DNA of 64,000 nucleotides from NCBI RefSeq assembly GCF_002999335.1, contig NW_020312147.1, positions 434,001-498,000 of the forward strand, given 5' to 3'. The notes below the pieces were generated by a model, which was not told the origin of the DNA, made no database searches, and worked only from the letters and a program-made list of their open reading frames with translations. Made by a program: the position numbers and the translations under genes. Positions 22,601-34,037 of this stretch are shown piece by piece; position 1 is the first letter of the stretch; every line of letters begins with the position of its first letter. The stretch comes from Cyclospora cayetanensis. Lineage: Eukaryota > Apicomplexa > Conoidasida > Eucoccidiorida > Eimeriidae.

Positions 22601-24288
22601 AATTGCCACCACAGCACACGAAGTACCCCGGGGGCTCCCCATAGCGCTTGAATAGACAGCCAACAACAGCAAGCGGCGTGGGATATGTGACAGAGCTGCA
22701 TCCATAGCTGGGACTAACACCGAGAAAGTGGTGGCGATAACCACTGGGGATCCAGAGGGTCAACCACAACGAAGATTGGAAGCCTTACTCTTTAACCACA
22801 GATTGGAAAGCATCTTGTGCAAGAGAACGCTGTCGGGGGGCTGCAGAAGGCGCCAATCCCGAGTTCAGGACCCCAAAAACAAGCTCTGGCGTCCTGCACT
22901 TCCTCCTCTCGACCGCCGAGACACTTCGTTCTTCTAAAAACCCCTGCGGGTCTTTGTCTGCAGGTTTTAGTGACAAATCAATTCTTATGTCTGATAAAGA
23001 GCGAGGCATAGGGGTCTGGTCGTCAAACAAAAGCCTTAAAGCTTCGTGCAGCTCAGCACGCAGCTCCTCCCATCCCCTATACAAAACACATTACAAGGCA
23101 ACAGATCTTTGCTTCATGCCCCTCAATGGCTAGCATGCTTCGTAGCTTGAGCTAATTCACGTCGTATTTTGCAGTGATTCAGGCCTTTGGTGCTACGGTT
23201 GTACCGGCTTACTTTTGATGGGGAGCTGGGTCCGGTGGCCATTCTCCACTAAAAGGTCCTTGCCGTGGTAAAGAGGACCCCTGAGGGCCTCTCAAAGCAT
23301 CCAAAATGCTGCTTACTAGGTTGGCAGCAAGCTCTTCTCCTCTCCCTTCATCGCAGAGCCTCCAACAGAGTTCAGGTGTGGACACAGCAGCATGGATGCG
23401 GATGGGACATCGTAAGGCCTTGGGATCCAACTGCTTCTGATTTGCTATCCCCGAAGCCGTAGTCACCGTCCGGTCACAATGAAGCAGAAGTGGATTCCTT
23501 AAATGCAAGGCCAAGTCATCTTTGCAGCTAATCGAGTTGCTGCAGCGCCGGGATGCAACGCGACCAAATGGATTCCTGAAGTAGCCTGTGAAGATGAGAT
23601 TGCTGCCTGTAGTTCCTCTGCTACCACTTTTGTAGTGGCTACTGAAGGGGTCACAATGCCTAAGGTTGTATGCGCCACTCGAACAGCATGATACATGTCC
23701 ATACCCTTGAAGTGCCGACCCGCCCAATGCCACAGTGGTCCGCCTGGATACTCCAGGCATCTCTTTTGCCTCTGCCAAAAGCTCAGCAGCTGCTCTGGGA
23801 AAGCCTGGTTTCCGGTTAGGGGCTAAGCTTATTCTTTCGTAAACGCTGGCAAGGTAGGTATGATCACAAAGAACGGAGAAATTACGTTAAAGTCTTCCAG
23901 AGGTATTAGAGCATAGTAGTTTTACTATATCCTACATAGTACAAGGAGAGTTTGCTTTTTTGTAAGAGGCGGTTGGATATTGGATGTAGTGATTTGTTGT
24001 GCAGGAGTCCCAGCCCTCGGCCCATTTTAGGCCTGAGGCCCCTGGAGGTACTCAAGGCAGAAGTAGGAAAGGAAGCCTGGAGATAATATCCGCATGACAT
24101 AGCAAATGTTATTGCAAGTTTCTATGGGATAAGTATTTTCAGTAGTGATAAAGCTCTTGGAGCCTGCCAACAACGAAGATACCACCAGTTTCGTCGATGT
24201 CACCGCTTTGTACTGCCCGGAAGAAATGGACAGGAGAGTACCCAATACAAAGCGAATCGACAAAAGCAGTTTTATCTTCAGTGTCCAT
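19665..24288 (-). CDS. Large protein with degenerate RNase D/EXD-like 3'-5' exonuclease domain
   Basis: Three consecutive exons are phase-exact: 21918-21717, 21348-20418 and 20297 to about 20130. Upstream exons lie at about 22769-22212 (its GTATGA donor fits the next exon in phase), 23084-22785 and 23778-23209. The probable start is ATG at 24288 (MDTEDKTAFVDSLC). A last exon ends at 19665. The domain spans the 3' exons: PLAVGLRVIG, LIVDLLNRQ, LLTNPLLVKVVFDAKETLERL, HCIDLR, then RRPLDPHVLYDVADESFSLL. This order matches RNase D/EXD2/MUT-7-like proteins (motifs I, II, DL-box, III). The final Y-x-x-x-D (YDVAD) is present. The motif I D-x-E reads R-x-I, and the aspartate before the leucine in motif II reads T, so activity is doubtful. 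The N-terminal two thirds are not recognised and include a Gln/His tract near 22400. The 5' half of the model is tentative. Confidence 0.5.
21437..21493. repeat. GGT/TG microsatellite
   Basis: A run of (GGT)n passes into (GT)n with a few interruptions. It lies in the intron between the 21918-21717 and 21348-20418 exons of the exonuclease-like gene, so it does not affect coding. Confidence 0.85.
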
Positions 24289-25421
24289 AATGCTTAACAC
24301 CTGTCCTCCGGGCGTATCTAAGTCTCCCGTGGTTCAGATTTTCAGTACGGTGAGTAATCTCATGGGACAGAAATGACTGACGACATCCGAAGGGTGTACT
24401 CCGTCAATGCTCTAAAGACGGTGAATTAGAGGCATGCATTACTGTCCACTCTACGAGCTGAAGAGTCATGCTAGCTGATGCATAAACAATAAGAGAAATC
24501 TGTAGACCCTGCAACGGAAACACCGTTGCGTAGCCTAGGGTGCGCATAAACCCGTGCCACTCCGCTACCCACTTCACACTCGATAACTATGTTATGTTAT
24601 GCGTGGCCTTGGGACAGCGGCCCAACCTCTCCCCTGGAGTAAAACGGTTTAATATAAAGCTAGAGGGATGGCAACCCCCTTCAGGAACAGCGAAGCTAGT
24701 CGTCTTCTGCTACGTAACCCCACTAACAAACCGTTCGTTCTTCCAGAGAGCTCAATTTGAGGAATTTCTGCACAAATTATTCTATTTGGGTCCACCTAGC
24801 AAGTGCTCATTAGGCCAAGTTCCTTGAAAATGCACTAATTTTCACGGCAATACAACAATTGAGTATAGTCACGCATAAACGCATGCGGATCCTCTTAGTG
24901 TTGAACTGTACATCTACAGTAGGGACAGAAAAGGTATCCGCGAGATGCTGCGCTGGTCGTCAGTAAAGCGAAATTCAGGCAAGCTGTTCATTCTTAATAG
25001 CAGTAAGCACAAGGGCTGGACAAAACGCAGCCCTAGTAGCATTATAGCGCTCTGGATGCTAATAATTCAAAGAACCCTCTGATCCCTTCAAGAGAACATG
25101 TAATGAATGCCTATGATATACTTATTCTGCTCACGAGATAGTGCGTTGCGCTGCCTTTTGACTGTAGGGTAGGGTGCAAGGGTCCTGGCGCCACGGGGCT
25201 CGAAAAAGGGCAAATCAACAATATATTAGTCAGAAAGGTGCTCTACAGCGGTACACTTGGGTAAGTATATTATATAAGCCTAAAAGTGGCCTGAAAATGA
25301 AAGCCCCTGTACCAAGCGAATTATCTGTCTGGAAGCGAAGTATTGCGCAGTAGATAAAGCCACGAAGTTGTGTGCGTGTGTGTCTTACTCGATACCCATG
25401 CGCTGTATTTCTCCTCCTCGT
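24289..25421. other. No supported gene
   Basis: Intergenic region between the start of the exonuclease-like gene (-) and the 3' end of the alveolin gene (-). Scattered short frames only; nothing domain-like was found. The 5' end of the exonuclease-like gene's transcript should start here. Confidence 0.5.
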
Positions 25422-28400
25422 TCATCGCCTGTTTCCTCTCATTTTGTGATAAGCGTCAGACACAAGCTCCCCCACAGACCGAAAGATATCGTGAGCAAGC
25501 TCGGAGTTCACTGCGTTCTTCACGCCTCCATAAACATGCGATCCCGCCACAGCGGCGTCCTGTCCTATCCTTCGCGCTTCTGATTGAATAACGGCCGCCT
25601 GTTCGGCGCTAGGTAGCAAATACTTATTTGCTTCCTGAATCCAACAGGTCCGCGGCGCTGGGGAGTTGTAGTAGTACTGCTGATTCTCATACTGAATTGG
25701 GTACGAGGTTCGATGCACCACCTTCTGGGAAGGTGAGACACGCGCATACACCGTAGATGCCCTCGGGGAATTGACCTGCCACTGGCGAGCTGTAGCGCCC
25801 AAGCTAGTAGCTGAGATGGTGCTGGTTCCCAAAGCTGGACCCGAAGAAAATCTGCAGCAATACACGGAACCAGGACACATCATACTCCATAGATGAGCAA
25901 ACACACACAGGTGCAAGCAAGTATCCCAAAGGCAACAGAATGCTTCAGCGGCTCTGGACAGCCAGGGTGGTGTTGGCCTACACGCATAACTGCAAATTCA
26001 TCATCGTGTGCAATATCTATGAGCCGAAACCAGCAGATCTATCTGGCTGAGGCACTTCGTTATGCCTATTAGTGAACACACCCTCGGTAAGTGCCAGCCT
26101 GATTAAGGACAACGAAATCAGAGTAGGGCATGGCGCCGAATCTCGTCTGTATAAGCAACTCCCCAGGACCGTCCTGCACCACCTGAATAATTTCATCGCA
26201 TACACGCCAATCCACACTGTATAGAGCACGTACTATTCACTCTGAGGCTTTTTGGCCAACCGTGTATGCCTTCACCACATATTTTCTTGAACATACCTTG
26301 GGAGGCATGATAGAAGTGATTTTGGGGTCGCTGGCCTGATGTACGCTACAAAAAGCCTCTGTTTTTCTCTGCGTTTCTGTTTCTAAGCGCTGCTGCTGCC
26401 TTAGATGGTCTTGCTGCAGCTGCCTGAGAGCTTGTTCCTGCTGTGCTCTCAGCAGCTCTTGTTGCGCTTGCAGTCTTTCATTATGCCCCTTAAACTCCTC
26501 CTGCAGTTGCTTCTGCTGCTTCTGCTGCTGCGCCAGCAATTGGGACAATGCCTGCTCCTGTTGTTTCAAGCAACGCTGTTTTCTTTCTTCGTGATCTTGT
26601 CTCTGTTTCTCTTGTATTTGCATCAGCTCTTCCAGTTGTTTTTGTTGTTGTTGCTTCTGCAACTTCTCCCTGTGCTCCTTCTCTTGTTGAATCTGTTCAA
26701 TCCATTTCTGTCTCTCCTCATCCCTCTTGCGCTTTTCCTCCTCCAGCCTCTGCTGCAATTCGCGTTCCTTCTGTTCACGTTGCTGCTGCAATCGCTGCTG
26801 CAGCTCCTGTAATTCCCTCTCCCGCCGCTCTTCCGCCTGCCTGCGCTGCTCCGTGAGTAGCTGCAATTGCTGTAAGCGTTTCTGCTCCTGCTGCTCATAT
26901 GAACAGCGTTCTTCTTCTCTCCGTTGCTTCTGCTGCTGTAAATGTAGCATGTGCTCTGACTGCCGTTCCTCATCCTTCTGCAGCGCTTGCTTTTGGTAAT
27001 AGTCTTCCTCATTCATGAGTCCATGCTGCGCCTGGGCCACTATTGGCTGAGTCTGGACGTATGTCTGTGCGTGTTGTTCCCCCCTCCGGTAATCATGCAT
27101 CTGCCCACTGATATAGCTAGCGGTGAAATCAACAGGCCAACGGCTCGACGCAAGGGAATTCTCGTTGTTCAACTTTTCAAACTCGGCAAAGGGCATATCT
27201 CCGAACTTCGTTCTCATCCAAGGCTCTGAGGAAATCATTTCCTGCTGTTGTTCCACCTGCTGTTCTATCTCCTGCTCTTCCTTCAGAGCTAAATTGTGTT
27301 CTTCATACTGATACAGTGGGGCGGACGCATGCTCAACAAGGGGCACAGCGGTCCGAGGTACTTCGGACGGGATCACTTGAACGCTCTGAATCATGCCACA
27401 TCAAACAAAATAAACGACATGGACCCATGAGCTAAGACCGTAGAAGGGCCTTCACACACCCCGAAGATGGATACTTACCCTCATCATTGATGGTAGCGAG
27501 GCCGTTCTCATGGGTTCTCCGCAACAGCTTTCAAACAGGCGTCTACCAGCCTTTTCCCTTGAAAGTGTCGCCACTTTCACATTGTATCTATTGCTGGTCC
27601 CGGCTGTGTTTGGTGATAGAACGAAATCTCGCCTCTTGACCGTGTGTTGCCTCGGTGTTAATGAACAGCAACCAGCCTCGTCCGCTACAGATTCCAAGCC
27701 CTCAACCACAACCGGTTGCTGCTCTTGCTGAAGCGGCTGGATAGGTGTTGTGTACCAACGCGCCGGTACAGGGTAGCCCCTGGGGCTGCTCGGGCTTGTA
27801 TGAGCTTTGTTTTCTTGGTTGGCTACCCTTGGGGTTTCTGGGTTGCAGCAAGCACCGAAGATATCAGTCGAAGGCGCGCAGACAGGAGTTGAATGTTGCC
27901 TCCATCTAACAGTGCTCGGCCTGATGAATCTGCCTTCCGCAACCTTGTAGCTTGATTTTTGGACGGAGGCCGGAGCTTGGCGAATGACCTTGCTGCTCAC
28001 TGGAATGTCTTTATACTTATACTGTACCTGAATCTGAGGGACTTCTACAATGCGTTCTACGGGATACGGCCGATGCACGATTCGAGGGATTTCAACAACT
28101 TTCCCTACGACCACGGGCTTGGGGATGTGCGTGATGCGCTCCTCTACAACAGGCTTCGCCACAGGCACCACTACGTCCTGTGGAGAAAGGCCACGGAGAA
28201 AACAAGCATGCACAGACATGGAAAATCATAATATAACAAAAAACAGCTGGTAGGAAGAGCAAGCAACCGATGATACAGAAGCAGCTAAAAGAAGACACAA
28301 AACGCAGGTCCCGGAGCGCTGGAAATGCGGGATTTCGCGAAGTGGGTGTGAAGTGCGCTGCGAGAGCAGGAGGCAAGCAAAAATGCTGCCAGTTGCAACA

Positions 28401-28851
28401 TGAGGGAACACAAGACGCCACACGGCACAGAGGTGCTCATGAGGAGAGCACTTACTTGGTAGATAGTAGTAGGAACCTCCACAGTTCTTTCAACGACCTG
28501 CACTTGAGGTACAAACGTAACGACTTCTCTTGATATGTGCTTCGGCACGTGGCTGACTCTCTCTACAGTTTCATATTTAGGGACAAATTTCACTTTCTCC
28601 TTTAGTATTTGCCTTCTCTCTTCCATTATTCTCTCCCTGGGCACAATATGCGGCACCTCCACGATCCTTTCCTGCACTTCAGGGCGCCGCACCTCCACAA
28701 CCCGTTCACTGAACCAAGGGCTAGTGGATGTTGGGCCTGATATAGTCAGTATCTCTCCCTGTTGCGCTGGCTGCTGCCCCCCTCCTTCGCAGCCAAGGCA
28801 GTTCGACAGGGGGCAATGCGGCTGCTCCGAGGAGAATTGCTCTTGTATCAT
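25422..28851 (-). CDS. Alveolin-family inner membrane complex protein with Gln-rich coiled coil
   Basis: Five exons join in exact phase: 28851-28456, 28177-27479, 27385-26297, 26182-26082 and 25851-25422, giving 904 residues. The alveolin core (about residues 45-195) is made of Val/Pro/Glu-rich repeats: ERVVEVRRPEVQERIVEVPH, FVPQVQVVERTVEVP, then PKPVVVGKVVEIPRIVHRPY and VERIVEVPQIQVQYKYKDIP. This is the E-K-V-x-V-P-type repeat of apicomplexan IMC and articulin proteins, which form the intermediate-filament-like network under the pellicle. Exon 3 (363 codons) encodes a long helical Gln/Glu/Arg-rich coiled coil (about residues 480-700). The last exon is Ala/Tyr-rich and ends MRGNRR. The ATG at 28851 is chosen because it opens the exon in the alveolin frame just after a good 3' splice site, which implies a 5' UTR intron. 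Cysteines near the N-terminus (CPLSNCLGC) could be palmitoylated. The exact IMC paralogue is not assigned. Confidence 0.9.
26380..27010 (-). repeat. CAG/CTG-rich coding tract (poly-Gln coiled coil)
   Basis: Dense CTG/TTG triplets on the + strand are CAG/CAA glutamine codons of exon 3 of the alveolin gene. Glu and Arg residues break the glutamine runs, which gives a helical coil rather than pure polyglutamine. The plus-strand Leu-rich and Cys/Ser-rich open frames here are mirror images of this tract. Confidence 0.85.
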
Positions 28852-31099
28852 CCTGCAGAAACGACGGTGGACCACCTCCAAGCAATTGCTTGTTGCTACA
28901 GAGTGGGCACAAGAAAGGAGTCCCACTCACGAAAGTCAGTCTAGACGACGTGTCCACAGGGAGTTGTGGGGTAGTTGCACGATCCTCTTGCTGCAGCTGG
29001 GGAAGTGCAAAAGCCTAAAGAGCCAACATCAAGATTGCCCCTTGCTTTGGGAACCTAAATAGCAATACGAGATACACCTGTGGTGAAGTTGCTGGGTGAG
29101 GGCTTTTTTGGCATCTCTTGCGCTTTCCACCAGTAGAGGTCACCAATCACAGAAACCTGAATACCTTTCTTGACCAGATTGGTTGAACAATTTTAAAAAC
29201 CGAACAATACCATGAAAAACCTGTGAAAATGGACCCTGAACGTCTGTGGCTTCCGTTGCAATGTTCTTCCGATGCAGCCACTGTAGCTAGCCCTGATTTC
29301 GGGGGCCCTTTTCAAATCACCGATACATCGTGAGCTTATTTCTGAACCTCGTAGGAAGATATCCATAAAAATTAGCAACACAAAACCTTTGTTGAGCTGA
29401 AGGATGCCGGTACCAAGCTCCCGACGGGCTCGGCAAATCGTACCTGAATGGCAACACCCCGTCACGAGCCCTAGCCAACCGGCACACTGAGTCTCTGTAC
29501 ATTGCGGATGCTGGAATACAGGCCCTCCCAACCACTCACAATTTAATGCACTATCATTATATTCCAGGGGGAACTACAAGACCAGAGTCAGATTCGCTTG
29601 GAAGCATCCCATGCCTCCAAAAAAATGGAGTACCACTTGCAAAAAATACTACACGTTGTGGGGATATGGCAGTTGTTATGCCAGTACAATCAGTCCTGAA
29701 GGCTCTAATTCATTCCATACATATATCGTCGTGCCTTTGAAATAGCCTGCTCAACGCAAAACGGAGAACTCGCCCAGTGTGACATGAAAACCTTGAGATA
29801 GGTGTACCGTGCACTATGCAAACTACATGAGCTTATGGAATATCCACTATTTTTGCTACCAAATTATTCGAAGCTTTAAGGGCTCAAAGCTCGTAGCAGT
29901 TTAACCTATTGCCTGCTCTTAGCAAGCAGTTATGGATAACCACTGACTACCTGTCAGAAACAAGGGACACAAACAGATTGCCAAAGTAAGTCAAACTGCT
30001 GCATTCTAAAAAAATATGACAATACAAATCACAGGTCATCACGAGAATGAATGCCTTGCGCTCGAAATTGTTACTGTGCAACTAATCACTATCACTTTAT
30101 TATGCTCAGGCCCCAAAACTTGAGAGTCAAGGGCAGAGCTACAGTGACACTGTTTTTGTAGTGAACTCTTCATTGCAATCCGCCATGAACTGCACGCTAT
30201 GCCGCTAGTTATGCTCTTGCCTACCATTTTTGCTTTTTTCGTCCAGCGTAAGGTGGTCCCTGTGCTACACTTACCCACTTTCTACTCAACGAGTACTGTG
30301 GAAGCAGTCGTGTGTAAGCAATTCTTTAATCGGGTTGTCTATCTCCAAATCGTACTCAATAAGACGTACCTTCAATGCAATAGATGAGGCACAATTCATG
30401 TACTGTGTGCCAGAAGCCAGAAGAAACCATCGATAAATTTTCGGAGTTCATCAAGGGTGCAGCAAGACTCAAACTAGCGGTTCCTATTCTGTGTTGCCAG
30501 GGACCGTGGAAACCTTGTATGCGGAAAAAGAAAGCCATCTGAGAAAGTGCCAAAAACCCTCTTAAATCTTGATTGAATCTGGAAAGAAGTGTCCTCCTGA
30601 GCGGACCTTGAATTGGGCGTAACATTGGTGGCAATGCAGTGTTCGACGCAGCTGTTCCTCGATTATCCACTCGCTGTGGATGCAGTAGCATGTCAGGTTT
30701 CCCTATAACAATCGTCTGACTTTGATTATGCTATTTGACTTGTCAATAGGTTGGTTCTCTGTGGCAACATGATAGGAAAACAAATCCTTGAGCGATGATA
30801 GTTGATGGGGGACAACGCCTGTTGGGGTGGCAGAGGCCGGCCTGCAGGCCGAAGTGAGTGCAGCAGCACCTTAGCTAATAGGGAGGCACTATGGCTCAAC
30901 CAATAACATGTTTATAGATGCAATGATGAGATGATAAAAATTAGACAAGCATGGCGTCTCCAAGCACGAACAACAACTACAAGGTATCAATGGGCGTTTA
31001 AAGGTGTACCTCGTCCCAAGGTGAAGAGGTATAAATGCCTTTTGCGGCCTGTTTATTGAGGGAACAAGCACTTTATATTGGCGCTATTCATGCAAAGAA
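28852..31099. other. No supported gene
   Basis: The first ~140 bases may contain a non-coding 5' exon and intron of the alveolin gene: an open segment at 28950-29005 is followed by a GTGAGT donor on the minus strand. Beyond about 29.1 kb I see no exon chain. The motif at 30815-30845 repeats part of 1455-1490. Confidence 0.5.
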
Positions 31100-32262
31100 A
31101 ATCGTCTGCCTGCAGGGATTCCCTACCAGTAGGCTGGACATATGCTGGTCGTCCAGCGCACCGTATCTAGCTAATACCCTGGTATGCCCTAAGGTATGCT
31201 CCGCCGCATCTAAGACTCTATTACAGGCAGATGATATAGGACATTAGGAGGAGGCTTTGTTACAAAAGGTCAGTGTGCTGAAATTGACCAGCGCTGTTGG
31301 CCATGACCCGGTATTCAAACCGGGCAAAGATAGACGGTAGTGCGTATTTGATGACTGTAGGCCCCTGAACAAGCGTACATTGCGGATCGGAGATTTGTGC
31401 AGCCGTATATTGGCAATAGAAGAAACTACCCTACTCAACAATCTACTTGGCATTTGCCTCTACGCACATTTATCAGACCACCTATCACCCAGACGACACG
31501 CACAAAACGGCGCTCCACACTAGCACTTCCAAACTCAAGTGTACCTGAGTGGTGCTTGTACCTATAAGTGCTTCCGCTAAATAGCTGTATAGAGCTAATC
31601 GGGATTTTATGAGCCTATCAAGGATGGCTGGATGGCTGTCTAGATGGACGCTTTCCTTGTAATTAGCCCCAAAAGTTAGAATTAAGGCCTGAAGCACCTA
31701 CAGCGCCTTAGGCGTGCGCTTTGGCTGTTAAAGGACTTGCAGTAGCATGTGAAGGCGCGTAGGTGTTCCTTTCATACTCGAACAACTGCCTTTCTGCGAT
31801 TTCGTGTTCGGGCTGCTGGAATTCAGCCAGATCGTGCAAAATTTGAGACATGTAAGGCATGGTCTTTACCTTTGATACTATGGGCTTGATTGCTGGAACG
31901 CTAAAGGTCAAAGATCAGGATTTTACTAACGTTGTCGACAAACTTAGCAAACGCGCTCCATTTATCACATTCTCTAGCGCTGTCACGACTAAGAAAGTCG
32001 TTCACTCATTCTCAACTCATAGCTGGAAGCTCCAGAGAATTCTTTGGTGCATCAAAACGGAAAGAGATTCAAAGTTTGTGAGTCCACGCTGCCGTATATT
32101 TATGGGCAGGTTTCAATTGAAAATACTACGACCACTGATGCGAATTACCCGAAGGCAGATGGGCAGCCAGATCTCACTAATTGGACTCTTCTGCATGATT
32201 TGGCATTTAATCCAAAACAAAAAATAATCAATTTTTTGACTTGGGTTTCTTCCTTGTGCTAA
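31100..32262 (+). mobile_element. Second Ty3/gypsy remnant (RT fragments and integrase core)
   Basis: Segments at 31129-31185 match the pre-RT DELP region of the 2.9 kb copy. Segments at 31261-31375 match its RT entry. The stretch 31700-31850 matches its RT thumb: translated in one frame, VKARRCSF...AAGIQPDRAKFE parallels VKAQMCSL...AAQILPDPAKS. The thumb is followed almost at once by an integrase core (31859-32100: FTFDTMGLIAGTLK, NVVDKLSKRAPFI, TERDSKF), continued in another frame by ANYPKADGQPDLTN. RNase H and the integrase zinc domain are missing, so this copy has a large internal deletion as well as frameshifts. Confidence 0.7.
31859..32230 (+). pseudogene. Integrase core fragment (Ty3/gypsy)
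   Basis: The open frame begins MVFTFDTMGLIAG, parallel to the (M)DFITGLP start of Ty3-type integrase cores with the first catalytic Asp kept. It continues VVDKLSKRAPFITF (usual VVDRLSKMAHFIP) and KTERDSKF (usual SDRDPKF, second Asp kept). The third motif appears in the +1 frame as YPKADGQPDL, where the usual glutamate of QTE is Asp. This is better preserved than the integrase at 4.6 kb but is still frameshifted. Confidence 0.75.
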
Positions 32263-34037
32263 GTCTGTTAATAAGGAAGCAGTGCACAGCACATCCGGAG
32301 CCTCTTTCCGATCCAAGCATGAGCCTGGTGGTTCGAGGTCAGCAGCCACATTCAGATATGCTGTCTTTTGCTTGTTTGCTTATACCTCTTTTGAGGGCTT
32401 CGACGTCGACTTGACGCACCGACGTTACTGCATATAACACCCGTATTCGTATGCAGGCATTGCTGTAGGACGCGTGAAATCACTGCTGCAGTAGTGTGTT
32501 TTTTGATTAAGTCTTGACGCTTTATTTGTCATTTATTTTCTTGTAGCAGGAGGCTGACATATTTCAACGTTTTACCGACCGCAAGCCATCGCGCCACCGA
32601 AGTCGTGTTGGCTTGTGGCCTCGTTCGTTGTCCGTTAGTGTGTCTTTTAATTCGTTGTTATCTCTTTAGCAGTAAACGAGCACTTTGCCTTTTCCTTTGC
32701 ACTGTTCTTGCGCTTCCTTGCCTGCATGGGGATTAGCGATAGGGCGATAAGTCTTCTGCTATTCTGTACGCAGTTCGTCCGATCCATAACGCAACCATTA
32801 GACAATTTTGTACATAGCAGGGTCGCTCATATAATGATCCATATAAGATCTTCGTCAGGAGACACTTATCTCCAGATAAACCACACGCATGATAGGAAGC
32901 TCTTGAGTATTTTTGACAAGCGCTCTTTTCTTCGCTTACCCGCGGGCCTCAGCCTTTGTGAGATGGGAGTAAAGCAGCTACGGCTCCTGTTGTTATATCC
33001 TCCAAGCACTTCGAGCATTCACAGCTAGTTAGGCAGTTCATATACCGACCACAAGCCACTTATTAAAGTGACCTGATAAATTATCAATTGTCTGCTGATT
33101 CTTTTTTAAATATGTAGCTTACCGTGCTACAAATGTAGGCAATTAATGGCATTCTTTACATAGCAAAACGTCGAGTGAAAACAGCGCTATAGCAGGCTAT
33201 CCAGTGCAACGTACAGGGGCTTAGTGCTCTGCTAACAACTTGCGCTCCGTATGAAATGAGATCCATGTGCCGCTGCTGCAATGCGAATACGTTGCCGAGG
33301 GGAAAACTCCACTTGTCTTTGCACGGACAGACTATTATTGAAATAAGCTCTCCCCACAGCATGTGCATAATATTCAAGAAAGACTAGCTCGCAAAATTTT
33401 CGTAGTTCTCAGGCTCAATGTAAGAATTGCAGAACTTCAGTGCGTTGTCTCTCGATATCGGCAACAGAAAGTTTTGTAAAGTCCAGGCCCCCATGCATAG
33501 CCTGCGGGCAAATATCCATTTGTCTACTATTAAACTTCCGATCAGCTATGTACACATACATATGCATCTATGATTTACATACTTCAAAGCATCTCGTGCA
33601 ATGCATCCCCGATGGATGCGTAGCCTGCTGCAGCAGCGCCACCAGCTCCAAGGCTGATGAGCACCCATCGCTTGATCCAGTGTACCTTCGGCCCGCCCTT
33701 ACGTTGATTAGGTCCTCATCCGGGCTTATATCTTCTCCAAAATATTTCTGAGCATTGCTTGTGACTTATTGAGTCGAATCGGCGGTGGAAAGCACCTGGT
33801 GATGGACACCTTAATCGGAGACCTCGCTGCTCTGCCGACGTAGCTGGCCCTGTAGTATGAGCGTACACTGGCCTTCGCCGCGGACTCCACCAGAATTCTT
33901 TGTTCTTCTGGCAAGACAAAGTGGCTGGAGTGACCAATGCAATTGCAAAACCCCCCTAGGGAACGCCGTTAATGCCTTAAAGTGAACCCGGAAGTGGCAA
34001 GCTGTCGTCAGTGCAGCTCCAGCATCTTCCATAGCCG
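32263..34037. other. No firmly supported gene
   Basis: Mostly without coherent exons. On the minus strand near 33600-33700 there is a short hydrophobic segment (HWIKRWVLISLGAGGAAAAG) that ends at a stop near 33588 and could be the last exon of a small membrane protein. Possible upstream frames lie at 33726-33914, but no splice pair joins them convincingly, so no gene is called. Confidence 0.4.

Noticed and set aside
26405..27311. Leu-rich and Ser/Cys-rich plus-strand frames of 60-135 codons
   Set aside because: They are antisense images of the CAG-rich coiled-coil exon of the alveolin gene.
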